Assembly: GCA_046734795.1 (NCBI GenBank)
Contig: JBKPRX010000129.1
Span: forward strand, 1-35,899
DNA length: 35,899 bases
Source: JBKPRX01 sp046734795
GTDB lineage: Bacteria > Actinomycetota > Thermoleophilia > Gaiellales > Gaiellaceae
Reading direction: 5' to 3'
Both the position numbers and the translations under genes were made by a program. Below are positions 7,120-16,998 of this stretch, piece by piece. Under the pieces are notes generated by a model. It ran no database searches. It was given only the letters and a program-made list of their open reading frames with translations, and was not told where the DNA came from. The stretch's first letter is position 1. Each line of letters starts with the position of its first letter.

Positions 7120-8603
7120 GCGCCGTCGCAGCTGTCGTGACGACGGCCTCCGGCAAGGTCCGCGGCGGCGAACGTGACGGCATCCATTCGTTCCTCGGCC
7201 TGCCGTTCGCAGCACCGCCGTTCGGCGCGCTTCGGATGCAGCCGCCGCAGCCGCCGCAAACGTGGGACGGCGTCCGCGACGCGATCGAGTACGGGCCGAC
7301 GGTCCCGAAGTCGCAGTACGCACCTCCGTTCGACCGCCTGCTCCGCGATCCGCAGATCGAAGGAGAGGAGTGCCTGAATCTCAACGTGTGGACTCCCGAT
7401 CCGTCGACGGCGGGTTTGCCGGTGTTCGTCTGGATTCACGGCGGCGCGTTCACGAACGGCACCGGCGCGATCCGCACGTATGCCGGCGATGGATTCGCAC
7501 GCGACGGTGTCGTCGCGGTCACGATCAACTACCGACTCGGCGCCGACGGATTCCTCGCGCCGGGCGACGGCATTGCGAACTGCGGGCTGCTCGACCAGAT
7601 CGCCGCGCTCGAATGGGTGCGCGACAACATCGCAAGCTTCGGCGGTGATCCCGCGAACGTGACGATCGCCGGTGAGTCGGCGGGCGCGGCGAGTGTCTAT
7701 GCGTTGCTCGCGTCACCGCGTGCCGAGGGCCTTTTCGCTCGCGCGATCGCACAGAGCGCAGGGCCGACGGTGAACTCCGCGGCGTTCGGCCGCAAGGTCG
7801 CCGAATGGCTCGGCAACCGGCTTGGCGTCGAGCCGACACGCGAAGCGCTGGCGGAGGTACCGATTCCGGATCTGCTCGCTGCGCAGATGGAGCTAGCCGG
7901 GCAGATGCGTGCGGACCGCGTCGACCGCGCCTCCTGGGGTGGGGAAACTGCCGTCCTCGCGTTCGCGCCTGTCGTCGACGGCGACGTGCTGCCGGACCCG
8001 CCGGCGCAGCGACTTGCCGCCGGCGCAAGCGCGAACGTTCCGCTCCTTGCCGGCTCGAACTCCGACGAAGAGCGCCTCTTTCTTGCGCCCGCCGGACTCC
8101 TCGAGCGAACGAACGACGACGCGCTCGCAGCCCTCGCGAACCGGTTCGGGCTCGACGGCGACTTCGTCGCGCGCTACCGGTCGAGTCGGGCCGACGCATC
8201 GCCGGGTGCGGTCGCCGCTTCGCTCGGCACCGACGTGCGGTTCTGGCTGCCCGCGCTTCGCGTCGCCGAAGGCCGGTTCGGCGCTCCCGCAGCCACCTAT
8301 CTCTACGAGTTTGCTTGGTGCTCGCCGTTGCGCGACGGCGCGCTCGGCGCTTGTCACGCGTTGGAGCTCCCATTCGTCTTCGACACGCTGCACGTGCGGA
8401 ACGCGCTCGTCGGCGACGATCCTCCGCAAGAGCTTGCCGACGCGATGCATGAGGCGTGGGTCGCGTTTGCGACATCTGGCGATCCCGGCTGGCCGCCCTA
8501 CGAGGGGAGCCGGCGCGCGACGATGCGCTTCGACGTCGAGCCGCAGGTCGTCGACGATCCTCGTCGCGACGATCGTCTGCTCTGGACCGGCGCGACCGCC
8601 TGA
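7116..8603 (+). CDS. type B carboxylesterase
   Basis: 495 residues, the usual length for the carboxylesterase type B (cholinesterase-like) family. Motifs in order: 'GLPFAAPPFGALR', 'EECLNLNVWTP', the oxyanion hole 'WIHGGAF' (about residues 107-112), the nucleophile elbow 'AGESAGA' (Ser188), the acidic residue in 'AGSNSDEERLF' and the catalytic His in 'GACHALELPFVF'. There is no signal peptide, so the enzyme is cytoplasmic. It hydrolyses carboxylic esters and releases an acid that could feed the acyl-CoA enzymes nearby. It is translationally coupled to the GntR regulator (4-base overlap) and followed 3 bases later by a TetR regulator, so the three form one operon. Confidence 0.92.
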   Translation: MSAVAAVVTTASGKVRGGERDGIHSFLGLPFAAPPFGALRMQPPQPPQTWDGVRDAIEYGPTVPKSQYAPPFDRLLRDPQIEGEECLNLNVWTPDPSTAGLPVFVWIHGGAFTNGTGAIRTYAGDGFARDGVVAVTINYRLGADGFLAPGDGIANCGLLDQIAALEWVRDNIASFGGDPANVTIAGESAGAASVYALLASPRAEGLFARAIAQSAGPTVNSAAFGRKVAEWLGNRLGVEPTREALAEVPIPDLLAAQMELAGQMRADRVDRASWGGETAVLAFAPVVDGDVLPDPPAQRLAAGASANVPLLAGSNSDEERLFLAPAGLLERTNDDALAALANRFGLDGDFVARYRSSRADASPGAVAASLGTDVRFWLPALRVAEGRFGAPAATYLYEFAWCSPLRDGALGACHALELPFVFDTLHVRNALVGDDPPQELADAMHEAWVAFATSGDPGWPPYEGSRRATMRFDVEPQVVDDPRRDDRLLWTGATA

Positions 8604-8606
8604 GCC

Positions 8607-9203
8607 GTGTCTACGACCGCCACCTCTACGCGACGCGGCCGAGTTCCTGCCGCGACGCGCGAGGACGTGATCGACGCCGCCATGCGGCGCTACCAGAGCG
8701 GCCAGCGAATCGACGTTCAGGCAATCGCCAACGAGCTCGGCCTCGGCCGCACGACGATCTATCGCTGGTTCGGCTCACGCGAGCATCTGATCGCGAACGT
8801 GCTCGTGCGCGCGGCAGCGCCGCGGATCATGCGCGCGTCGAACGAGGCGGAAGGCGAAGGCGGAGAGCGTCTGCTCGACCTCTTCGATCGCTACAGCCGC
8901 TCGCTCGCATCATCGCGTCCGCTCTCGCGCTTCCTGGAGCAGGAACGCGAGCTCGCGCTTCGGATCATCACGGCGAGCACCGGCCTCGTGCACTCGAGCA
9001 GCGTGGCCGTCTCGAAGGAGCTGATCGAGGCGGAGGTCCGCGCCGGTCGCTTCAAGCCATCCGTGTCGCCGGGCACGCTCGCTTATTCGCTCATCCGGCT
9101 CGGTGAGGCTTTCCTCTTCAGCGACGAAGCGGGCTTGCGCGCCGACGTCGACCGGTTGCGCGAGGTGATGGCGGCGCTCCTCGGCGTCGCGCCGCACGAC
9201 TGA
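8607..9203 (+). CDS. TetR family regulator, QsdR-like
   Basis: 198 residues from a GTG start 3 bases after the esterase stop. The N-terminal helix-turn-helix is compressed: 'REDVIDAAMRRYQSGQRIDVQAIANELGLGRTTIYRWFGSREHLIANVL'. The recognition part 'GLGRTTIYRWFGSRE' and the C-terminal domain ('PLSRFLEQERELALRIITASTGLVHSSSVAVSKELIEAE') resemble the QsdR group of actinobacterial TetR proteins, originally linked to lactone degradation in Rhodococcus. Its place at the end of a GntR-esterase operon suggests a second layer of control, perhaps on an ester or lactone. It ends 4 bases before the convergent acyl-CoA dehydrogenase gene. Confidence 0.85.
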   Translation: MSTTATSTRRGRVPAATREDVIDAAMRRYQSGQRIDVQAIANELGLGRTTIYRWFGSREHLIANVLVRAAAPRIMRASNEAEGEGGERLLDLFDRYSRSLASSRPLSRFLEQERELALRIITASTGLVHSSSVAVSKELIEAEVRAGRFKPSVSPGTLAYSLIRLGEAFLFSDEAGLRADVDRLREVMAALLGVAPHD

Positions 9204-9207
9204 GGGA

Positions 9208-10452
9208 CTAGCTACCCGAAGTCGCGCCGACGCGCTCGCGATGCACGGGCGAAAGCGCGGGCGCCCAGGAGCAGATCGGCGACACCTCGCCGTCGCGTCC
9301 GTTCATCTGCCGGTAACCGAGTGCGTGCTCCGCTTGCATCATCTTGTGGATCTGCGTCGTGCCCTCGTAGATGATCGGCGCGCGCGCGTTCCGGAAGTAC
9401 CGCTCTACGCCGTACTCCGCCGAGTAGCCGTACGACCCGTGGATCTGGATCGCGAGATGCGCGGCCTCGAACGCCGACTCGGTCGCATGCCACTTCGCGA
9501 GTGACGTCTCGCGCGTGTTCCGCTTGCCCTGATTCTTCATCCACGCGGCTTGCATGACGAGGAGCTTCGACGTCTCGTAGCCGAGGACCATCTTCGCGAG
9601 CATGTCCTGCACGAACTGGTAGCGGCCGATCGACTGGCCGAACGTCTCGCGCTCGCGCGCGTACTCGACGGAACGCTCGAGACACGCGCGCACGACGCCG
9701 CATCCGCCGGCGGCGACGGTGAACCGCCCTTGGTCGAGCGAGTGCATCGCGATCTCGAACCCTTGCCCTTCTTCGCCGATCATGTTCTCCGCGGGAACCT
9801 CGACGTTCTCGAAGAAGAGCTCGCCGGTCGAGCCGGCCCAGATGCCGAGCTTGTTCTCGGTGTCCTGCGACGTGAAGCCCTTCATGCCCTTCTCGAGGAC
9901 GAACGCCGAGATGCCCTTGTGCCGTGCTTCCGGGTCGGTCTTCGCAAATACGAGCGCGTGATCTGCAACCGACGCGTACGAGATCCAGTTCTTCTGGCCG
10001 TTCAGGACGTAGGCGTCGCCTTCCTTGCGCGCCGTCGTCCGCATCGACGCGACATCCGAGCCGGCGGCGGGCTCGGTCAGCCCGAAGCACGCGAGCTTCT
10101 CGCCGCGCGCCTGCGGCGTCAGCCAGCGCTGCTTTTGCTCTTCCGTCCCGTACTTGAGGAGCGAGAGCGAGTTGAGGCCCACGTGAACGGAGATGAGCGT
10201 GCGGAAAGCCGCCTCGCCGCGCTCGATCTCCTCGCAGACGAGTGCCTCCGAGACGTAGTCGAGACCTGCCCCGCCATACTCCTCCGGTACCACGACGCCG
10301 AGGATCCCGAGCTCGGCCATTCCTTCGATCGCGCCGAGGTCGAGGCGATGGTTGATGTCGTTCTCGATCGCGTTCGGCAGGACGCGCTCGTCGACGAAGG
10401 CCCTGACGGTCTCCTGAAGGAGGCGCTGCTCGTCGGTCAGCTCGAAATCCAC
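9208..10452 (-). CDS. acyl-CoA dehydrogenase
   Basis: 414 residues from a GTG at 10452. It is an FAD flavoenzyme introducing the alpha-beta double bond into an acyl-CoA, passing electrons to ETF. Family signatures are all present: 'FELTDEQRLLQETVRAFVDE' at the N-terminus, 'CFGLTEPAAGSDVASMRTTA', 'NGQKNWISYASVADHALVFAKT', 'GFEIAMHSLDQGRFTVAAGG' and the catalytic-base region 'APIIYEGTTQIHKMMQAEHALGYR'. The last 30 or so residues (after 'GYRQMNG') extend beyond the usual end and look non-homologous. It is divergent from another acyl-CoA dehydrogenase gene, with a TetR-type palindrome between them. A TAGGCT -10 box lies 7 bases before the start, suggesting a leaderless mRNA. Confidence 0.93.
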   Translation of the reverse strand: MDFELTDEQRLLQETVRAFVDERVLPNAIENDINHRLDLGAIEGMAELGILGVVVPEEYGGAGLDYVSEALVCEEIERGEAAFRTLISVHVGLNSLSLLKYGTEEQKQRWLTPQARGEKLACFGLTEPAAGSDVASMRTTARKEGDAYVLNGQKNWISYASVADHALVFAKTDPEARHKGISAFVLEKGMKGFTSQDTENKLGIWAGSTGELFFENVEVPAENMIGEEGQGFEIAMHSLDQGRFTVAAGGCGVVRACLERSVEYARERETFGQSIGRYQFVQDMLAKMVLGYETSKLLVMQAAWMKNQGKRNTRETSLAKWHATESAFEAAHLAIQIHGSYGYSAEYGVERYFRNARAPIIYEGTTQIHKMMQAEHALGYRQMNGRDGEVSPICSWAPALSPVHRERVGATSGS

Positions 10453-10555
10453 GCGGCGGAGCCTACAGGCCTCCCTGCGGACGTTGACGGGGTTCCCGAT
10501 CGGCGCCTACACTCTTGACTGACCAGTCAATCGGCGGCGCGGAACGGAGTCCAGG
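10453..10555. promoter_or_regulatory. divergent promoter region between acyl-CoA dehydrogenase genes
   Basis: Minus strand: TAGGCT (complement of 10460-10465), 7 bases before the GTG at 10452. Plus strand: TACACT (10508-10513), immediately followed by the palindromic operator at 10515, then a leader with GGAG (10546-10549), 6 bases before the ATG at 10556. The operator covers the predicted plus-strand start site, the arrangement expected for repression. Confidence 0.6.
10515..10533. promoter_or_regulatory. TetR-type operator, TTGACTGACCAGTCAATCG
   Basis: Arms TTGACT and AGTCAA are perfect inverted repeats around GACC. The 19-base element differs at a single base from that at 1371-1389. It lies directly after the TACACT -10 box of the downstream gene and 63 bases from the divergent start codon, so one bound repressor could act on both directions. 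Binding by the TetR protein of 1371-1985 is inferred from the identical site in its own start region. Confidence 0.7.
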
Positions 10556-11730
<1,175 letters not shown>

Positions 11731-11734
<4 letters not shown>

Positions 11735-12903
11735 GCGAGCTCGCAACCGCCGCCGGGATCTCGTTCCGCCTGACGGACGAGCAGCTCGAGCTGCAACGGC
11801 TGGCGCACGAGTTCGCCGAGCGCGAGCTTCGGCCGATCGCGCCCAAGTGGGACGAGCGCGAGGACTTCCCGCGCGAGCTGCTCGCGAAGGCTGCGTCGGT
11901 CGGTCTCACCGCCGGTGCGATCCCGCGCGAGTACGGCGGCAGCGAGATCGACGCAGTCACGGCCGCGTTGCTCGCCGAGGAGCTCGCCTGGGGTTGCGCC
12001 GGGCTCTCGTCGACGTTCGGCGCGACGTCGTTCCCGGTGCGGCCACTCGTTCGCTTTGGAACCGAGGAGCAGCGCCAGCGGTATCTACCGCGACTTGCTT
12101 CCGAGCGTGGTTGCCTCGCCGCGATCGCGTTCACCGAGCCGCATGCGGGCTCGGACGTTGCCTCGATCCGCTCGACGGCCACGCGCGACGGCGACGAGTT
12201 CGTGCTGAACGGCGAGAAGGCGTACATCACAAACGGCGGCATCGCCGAGATCACGCTCGTGTTCGCAAAGCTCGACGGCGAGATCACGACGTTCATCGCG
12301 GAGGAGACCGACGAAGGGCTGCGTCTCGGCCGAAAGGACAAGAAGGTCGGGCTGCGCGCGTCGCACACCGGCTCCGTCGTGCTCGATGACTTGCGGCTTC
12401 CTGCTGATCGTCTGCTCGGCCAGCCGGGCCAAGGGTTCTTGATCGCGATGGACTTCTTCGAGGCCTCGCGGCCGCAGGTCGCGGCGAGCGCGCTCGGGGT
12501 GGCGCGGGCCGCGTTCGAGTACGCGACGGAGTACGCGCGCGACCGCGAGGCGTTCGGACGACCGCTGATGGACAAGCAGGGCGTCGCGTTCAAGCTCGCC
12601 GAGATGGCGATGACGATCGAGGCGTCGCGCCTGCTCGTGTGGCGCGCCGCGGCCGCTGTCGACGCGGGCGAAGACGCAGGTCTGCTGGGCTCCTACGCGA
12701 AGGCGATGGCGGCGGACACGGCGATGCGCACGGCGACCGACGCGGTACAGATCCTCGGCGGCGCCGGCATCATGCGTGAGCATCCGGTGGAGAAGTGGCT
12801 CCGCGACGCGAAGGTCTTCCAGATCGTCGAGGGCACGAGCGAGATCCAGCGCCAGATCATCACGACGTATCTGAAGCACGGCTGGCGCGAGCGCCCGCGC
12901 TGA
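11731..12903 (+). CDS. acyl-CoA dehydrogenase
   Basis: 390 residues from ATG 11731, overlapping the stop of the preceding dehydrogenase by 4 bases. Motifs: 'FRLTDEQLELQRLAHEFAERELRPIAPKWDE', 'AIAFTEPHAGSDVASIRSTA', 'NGEKAYITNGGIAEITLVFAK', 'GFLIAMDFFEASRPQVAASALG', 'DAVQILGGAGIMREHPVEKWLRDAKVFQIVEGTSEIQRQII', with the catalytic Glu expected at VEGTSEIQ. Two coupled dehydrogenases may act as a heteromeric pair, as in the alpha2beta2 steroid side-chain enzymes, or on successive chain lengths. Here each retains a full active-site motif, which favours separate enzymes. It ends 6 bases before the convergent glycosyltransferase gene. Confidence 0.94.
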
Positions 12904-12909
12904 GGCGAC

Positions 12910-15012
12910 CTACGCTTGCGCGCGACCGGCGAGCGTGCCTCCGCGCAGGCCATCGCAGGCGCGCGGATCTGGCACGAAGCGAGGCACGCTCGCACTCGGC
13001 GGCGCGCCGGTCGCGCGAACGCTGAAGCCGGCGATCCAGGGACCGGGAGCACAGGCACGTACGCGTAGCTGCGTCGCGCCTTGTCCGGCGACCGACACCG
13101 TGCGGTGGAAGACGCCGTCGCGCGCGATCCGAACGCTCGCCGCATCGGACTGCGTCGCATGCAGGCTCAGCTGGAGCCAGCCGCTGACGGGCTTGCCTGC
13201 GGCCTCCGGCCAGACGAAGACGACGCCCCGGTCGCCCAGGTGCCCGTCGGCGCCTCGACCGAGCATCTGGAGCGCGAGCTGGGCGCGATCGCGCGGGCTG
13301 ACGAGCTTGAAGTAGGGCGCGTGCGAGACGAACGCCGCCCGACGAAACACGGTCGTAGCGAAGGCCGTGCCGACGACCATCGGGCCGCGGAGAGGCTCGT
13401 TCTCGACGAGGAGCGTGCCGTCGCCCGCAACCTGTACCGCGTCTGTGTGCATGCGGTCCGGCGGGGCTGTGTACGGCATCACCGCGAGTCGGTCGATCGA
13501 GCGGTTCCAGAAGAGTTGCGCTTCGGTGTCCGTCTTGCTCTGCCCGGGCGTGACGAGGAGCGTCGCGCGGCCAACGTGCGCTTCGTCGACCCATTCGCGG
13601 TTCGGCGGAAGAAAGTGGCTGAGCACGTTCTGCGAGTTGGTCGTGTCGAACGTCGTCGCGGCCGCAAGCGCGAGCAGCGAGCTCGCGAGGGCGACGGCGA
13701 CCACGAGCGGTTTCGCGATGCGTGGGCGTAGCGATGCCACCAACACGACACCGGTGAGGATCGTCGCCGTGACGGCGACGGACATGGCAGCGTCGGCTGC
13801 GGAGAGCCGCGACTCGAGCCAGTAGAAGCCGAGCAAGACCGGCGAGTGCTTCATGGTGTCGATCGCCGCGTAGTCCGACAGCGGGAAGCGCAGGCTCACG
13901 ACGAGCAAGCCGAGGGCGAGGAGCGCGTGCGCGCGAAGGTGGGGCCACCCGCGCTGCGCATACGACACGAAGGCAATCGCGAGCAACGGCAGCACGTAGA
14001 AGACGTAGCGCTCTTGCGCAATCGTCGCGTCGCCGAAGAGCGCTGCTTGGGCGAGCAGGCCCACACCGAGACAAACGGTGAGCGATCCGAAGGCGAGCTC
14101 GAGGCGCGATCTCGGGTGGGCCACGGCGAGCGTCAGACCGAGAAGCGCGCCCGGGATCAGGATCCAGCCGCCCGCGTAGACGAGCACGAGACCGTTCAGC
14201 GCAAGCGAGTCGAAGACCGCGACGGCGTGAACGTCCGGATGGAGGACGCTGCCGTAGTAGCCGAGGAGCCTCCCCGGGCCGGAAGCGATTGCCGCAACGC
14301 CGACTGCGACGCACGCAGCGAGCACGAGCCGCTGTTCCTTTGCAACCGCGCGAAGGCGACGCTCGCGGGCGCCGAACACGACCATCGCGAGCAACCACGC
14401 GAGGGGAAGCACGACGAACTGGATTCGCGCGAACGTCGCGAGTGCTGCGAGGACGAGAAACGCGACCTGCGCGCGGCGCGTCGGCTGCGCGAGCGCGAGG
14501 ACTCCCGCGAGGACGCCGGCGACGACGAGCGGGTACGCGAACGGCTCGGCGATCACGAAGCTCGCGTACAGCGTGTCGGGAAGGACGAGCGCAAAGGCTG
14601 CGAGCGCAACCGAGATTCCGCGCGCCGTCCCGAGCCGCCGGGCGAGCGCGTAGGTCGGCACTGCCGTGAGCGTCACCGCGAGCGCCGAGAGCGCCTGCAC
14701 GATCCGGTAGCCCGTCTCGACGCTGCCGACTCGCCACGCGGGTGCCGTGAGGAGCGGCTGGAGGAGAGCAGGAAAGTGCGTGCTCGCGCCGCGAATCGTC
14801 GGCGCGTCCAGAGACGAGAGCGACCGCCCGAGCGCGGCGTAGAGGTACTCGTCGGGAAAGTAGTTCGGAGTCGCGCGCGTCCAGACGAGCACGAGTCGGA
14901 GTCCGAAGGCCAGCCCGAGCGCGAGCGCCACGAGCGGCACCGCCCGCACGCGGGCGATCGGGCGGGGTGCGACCTCGGCCTGGGTCGCGACGGCTGCGGC
15001 GTCGACGCTCAC
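12910..15012 (-). CDS. GT39/ArnT-like polytopic glycosyltransferase
   Basis: About 700 residues. The likely start is the GTG at 15012, placing roughly 35 residues before the first membrane helix; a GGA touching the start is poorly spaced, so a nearby downstream GTG is possible. The first extracytoplasmic loop has 'TPNYFPDEYLYAALGRSL', the Asp-Glu motif by which polyprenyl-phosphate-sugar transferases of the GT-C fold (GT39/ArnT/PMT group) act. About 12 hydrophobic helices follow up to residue 470, then a soluble C-terminal domain ('NREWVDEAHVGRATLLVTPGQ...'). It probably moves a sugar from a lipid carrier to a cell-envelope acceptor outside the membrane. It is divergent from the VanW wall protein gene, which suits an envelope role. 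Confidence 0.82.
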   Translation of the reverse strand: MSVDAAAVATQAEVAPRPIARVRAVPLVALALGLAFGLRLVLVWTRATPNYFPDEYLYAALGRSLSSLDAPTIRGASTHFPALLQPLLTAPAWRVGSVETGYRIVQALSALAVTLTAVPTYALARRLGTARGISVALAAFALVLPDTLYASFVIAEPFAYPLVVAGVLAGVLALAQPTRRAQVAFLVLAALATFARIQFVVLPLAWLLAMVVFGARERRLRAVAKEQRLVLAACVAVGVAAIASGPGRLLGYYGSVLHPDVHAVAVFDSLALNGLVLVYAGGWILIPGALLGLTLAVAHPRSRLELAFGSLTVCLGVGLLAQAALFGDATIAQERYVFYVLPLLAIAFVSYAQRGWPHLRAHALLALGLLVVSLRFPLSDYAAIDTMKHSPVLLGFYWLESRLSAADAAMSVAVTATILTGVVLVASLRPRIAKPLVVAVALASSLLALAAATTFDTTNSQNVLSHFLPPNREWVDEAHVGRATLLVTPGQSKTDTEAQLFWNRSIDRLAVMPYTAPPDRMHTDAVQVAGDGTLLVENEPLRGPMVVGTAFATTVFRRAAFVSHAPYFKLVSPRDRAQLALQMLGRGADGHLGDRGVVFVWPEAAGKPVSGWLQLSLHATQSDAASVRIARDGVFHRTVSVAGQGATQLRVRACAPGPWIAGFSVRATGAPPSASVPRFVPDPRACDGLRGGTLAGRAQA

Positions 15013-15102
15013 TCCGCAGGGATCGGCACGGTTCGGGACCGGCTTGAGAAACAGGCCACGATCGCCGGGATCGCGAGGCGAAAGACCGCCTGCGCCCAGG
15101 GC

Positions 15103-15114
15103 TACACTGAATCG
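15103..15114 (+). promoter_or_regulatory. leaderless promoter of VanW-family gene
   Basis: TACACT (15103-15108), then GAATCG, then the TTG at 15115. The spacing of 6 bases matches a transcript starting at the start codon. This supports the TTG as the true start, since no ATG or GTG fits. Confidence 0.55.
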
Positions 15115-16998
15115 TTGTCCGTCGACGCGCGACCTCGCCCCACCCGAGCCGCCTCGCGTCGCGGGCGGCCGTCGATCTCTGCTCGGTTGCTCGCCTTCGC
15201 TGCGGTGCCGATCGTCGCGGCTGCACTCGTCGTGGGAATCCTCTTCGCAGGGTCGTCCGAGCGAATCGCAGCGGGCGTTCGCGTCGCCGGCGTGAACGTC
15301 GGCGGCCTTACGAATGACGAGGCTCAGGCCCTGCTGGAGCGCAGAGCCGACAAGCTGTTGCGCGTCCCTGTGACCTTCAAGGTCGGTGCGCAGGCATTTC
15401 GCGTCAGCCCGGACTCGCTCGGCGTGCGCGTCGACTGGGCCGCCGCCGTAGCAGCCGCTCGGCGTGAAGGGCAAGGATTCGGTCCGTTTCGCGGCTTCAA
15501 GCGCATCGACGTGCGCGTGTTCGGCGCCGACATCACGCCGACCGCGCGTGTGTACACGGGCGCACTCGCACTCGAGCTCAGCCAGCTCGCACGCGCGGTC
15601 GATCGTCCGCGTCGCGAGCCGGCGCTTCGACTCCGCGGGCTCGAGCCGGTGCTCGTCGCCGGCCGCAGTGGACGCACGCTGGATCGCAGACGCGCCGCGA
15701 CCGTGCTCGTCCGTTCGCTCGCGAGCCTCGAGCGCGGGCCGGCCGTCCCGCTGCCCGTGCACGGCGTTCGGCCTCGCGTTGCCGACGCCGCGCTGACTCC
15801 CGCGACTGCGCAGGTTCGTCGCGCGCTCGCAGCGCCGGTCGTTCTCACCGTCGGCCGAACGCGTTTCCGCATCCCGCGCTGGCGGCTCGCGCAACTGCTC
15901 GAACTGCCCGCGGACGGACGGCGGTCGGTCCGCGTCGGCGGTCCCGCGTCGACGAAGTGGCTCGCCGCGCTTGCACGGCGTGTCGAGAAGCCAGCGCGAG
16001 ACGCCGAGTTCGCGGTCGACGGAAGCTCGGTGCATGTCATTCCGTCGAAGCCGGGCACCGCGCTCGACGGCGCAGCGACCGCTCACGCGCTTCTGCGCGC
16101 GGCCCTTCGACCCGTACGGCGAGTCGCGCCAGTGGCCGTGGTCGCAAGCGCGCCGGCACGTTCGAGCGACGAGGCGAAAGCGATGGGCGTGACCGGCCTC
16201 GTGTCCTCGTATACGACGACCTACGGCGGAATTGCGAATCGCATCCACAACGTGCAGCTCGTCGCGCACCTGGTCGACAACAAGCTGATCGCACCCGGCG
16301 CGACGTTCTCGTTCAACCAGACGACCGGCGAGCGCACCGCGGCAAAAGGCTTCCTCGAGGCGCCGGTGATCATCAACGGCGAGCTGCAGACCGGGCTCGG
16401 CGGCGGGGTGTGTCAAGTCTCGACGACGGTCTTCAACGCGGCGTTCGAAGCCGGTCTTCGGATCACGCAGCGCACGAATCACGCGCTGTACATCAGCCAC
16501 TATCCGCAGGGTCGAGACGCGACGGTCGACTATCCGAACGTCGACCTTCAGTTCGTGAACGACACGAGCCACTGGCTTCTGCTTCGGACCTTCGTGGGCT
16601 CCTCGCAGCTGACCGTGAACCTCTACGGCGCGCCGCAGCATCGGAAGGTCGTCAGCACGACCTCGCCGCTCGTCCAAACGAGCTCGCCGGCGGTGAAGAA
16701 GACTGTCGACAAGAGCCTCGACCCGGGCGAGGTCGCGGTCGACGACTACGGCTCACCGGGCTACTCGACGAGCGTTCACCGCCTCGTCTACGACCGGTCG
16801 GGAAAGCTCCTCCACGACGACACCTGGTACTCGTCGTACCGCTCCGAGCCCAAGCTCGTGCGCGTCGGCCCGAAGAAGAAGGCCGAGACGACCGAGCAGA
16901 CCAAGCCGGGCGAGACCGGCCCGGCCTCGACGACGCCGGACTCTAAGCGGGGGACGACCTCACCGGCTCAGACGCAGCCGACGTCAACGCGTCCTTGA
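15115..16998 (+). CDS. VanW family protein with peptidoglycan-binding domains
   Basis: 627 residues from TTG 15115. A basic N-terminus precedes one membrane helix ('LLAFAAVPIVAAALVVGILFA', about 25-45), giving a type II anchor or uncleaved signal. 'GVRVAGVNVGGLTNDEAQALL' introduces PG_binding_4-type domains (about 80-340, two copies). The VanW domain spans about 360-490, with the family's 'IHNVQLVAHLVDNKLIAPGATFSFN' and 'GLGGGVCQVSTTVFNAAFEAGL' blocks. A G5-like segment follows ('SLDPGEVAVDDYGSPGYSTSVHRLVY'), then a Lys/Pro/Thr-rich tail. Such proteins sit in the envelope and bind or remodel peptidoglycan; some VanW-related proteins are now linked to L,D-transpeptidase-like chemistry. The 3' end overlaps the convergent thioesterase gene by 56 bases. 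Confidence 0.9.
   Translation: MSVDARPRPTRAASRRGRPSISARLLAFAAVPIVAAALVVGILFAGSSERIAAGVRVAGVNVGGLTNDEAQALLERRADKLLRVPVTFKVGAQAFRVSPDSLGVRVDWAAAVAAARREGQGFGPFRGFKRIDVRVFGADITPTARVYTGALALELSQLARAVDRPRREPALRLRGLEPVLVAGRSGRTLDRRRAATVLVRSLASLERGPAVPLPVHGVRPRVADAALTPATAQVRRALAAPVVLTVGRTRFRIPRWRLAQLLELPADGRRSVRVGGPASTKWLAALARRVEKPARDAEFAVDGSSVHVIPSKPGTALDGAATAHALLRAALRPVRRVAPVAVVASAPARSSDEAKAMGVTGLVSSYTTTYGGIANRIHNVQLVAHLVDNKLIAPGATFSFNQTTGERTAAKGFLEAPVIINGELQTGLGGGVCQVSTTVFNAAFEAGLRITQRTNHALYISHYPQGRDATVDYPNVDLQFVNDTSHWLLLRTFVGSSQLTVNLYGAPQHRKVVSTTSPLVQTSSPAVKKTVDKSLDPGEVAVDDYGSPGYSTSVHRLVYDRSGKLLHDDTWYSSYRSEPKLVRVGPKKKAETTEQTKPGETGPASTTPDSKRGTTSPAQTQPTSTRP

Noticed and set aside
13846..15114. Upstream extension of the VanW frame by more than 400 residues
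   Set aside because: The extension is antisense to the glycosyltransferase, is composed of Arg/Glu-rich shadow sequence, and the TACACT box with 6-base spacing marks TTG 15115 as the start.
12860..15226. Very long open frames on both strands across the glycosyltransferase region
   Set aside because: Only the minus-strand frame ending at 12910 gives a protein with transmembrane helices and a GT-C motif. The others are Arg/Ala/Pro-rich, lack domains and are the expected shadow frames of GC-rich DNA.
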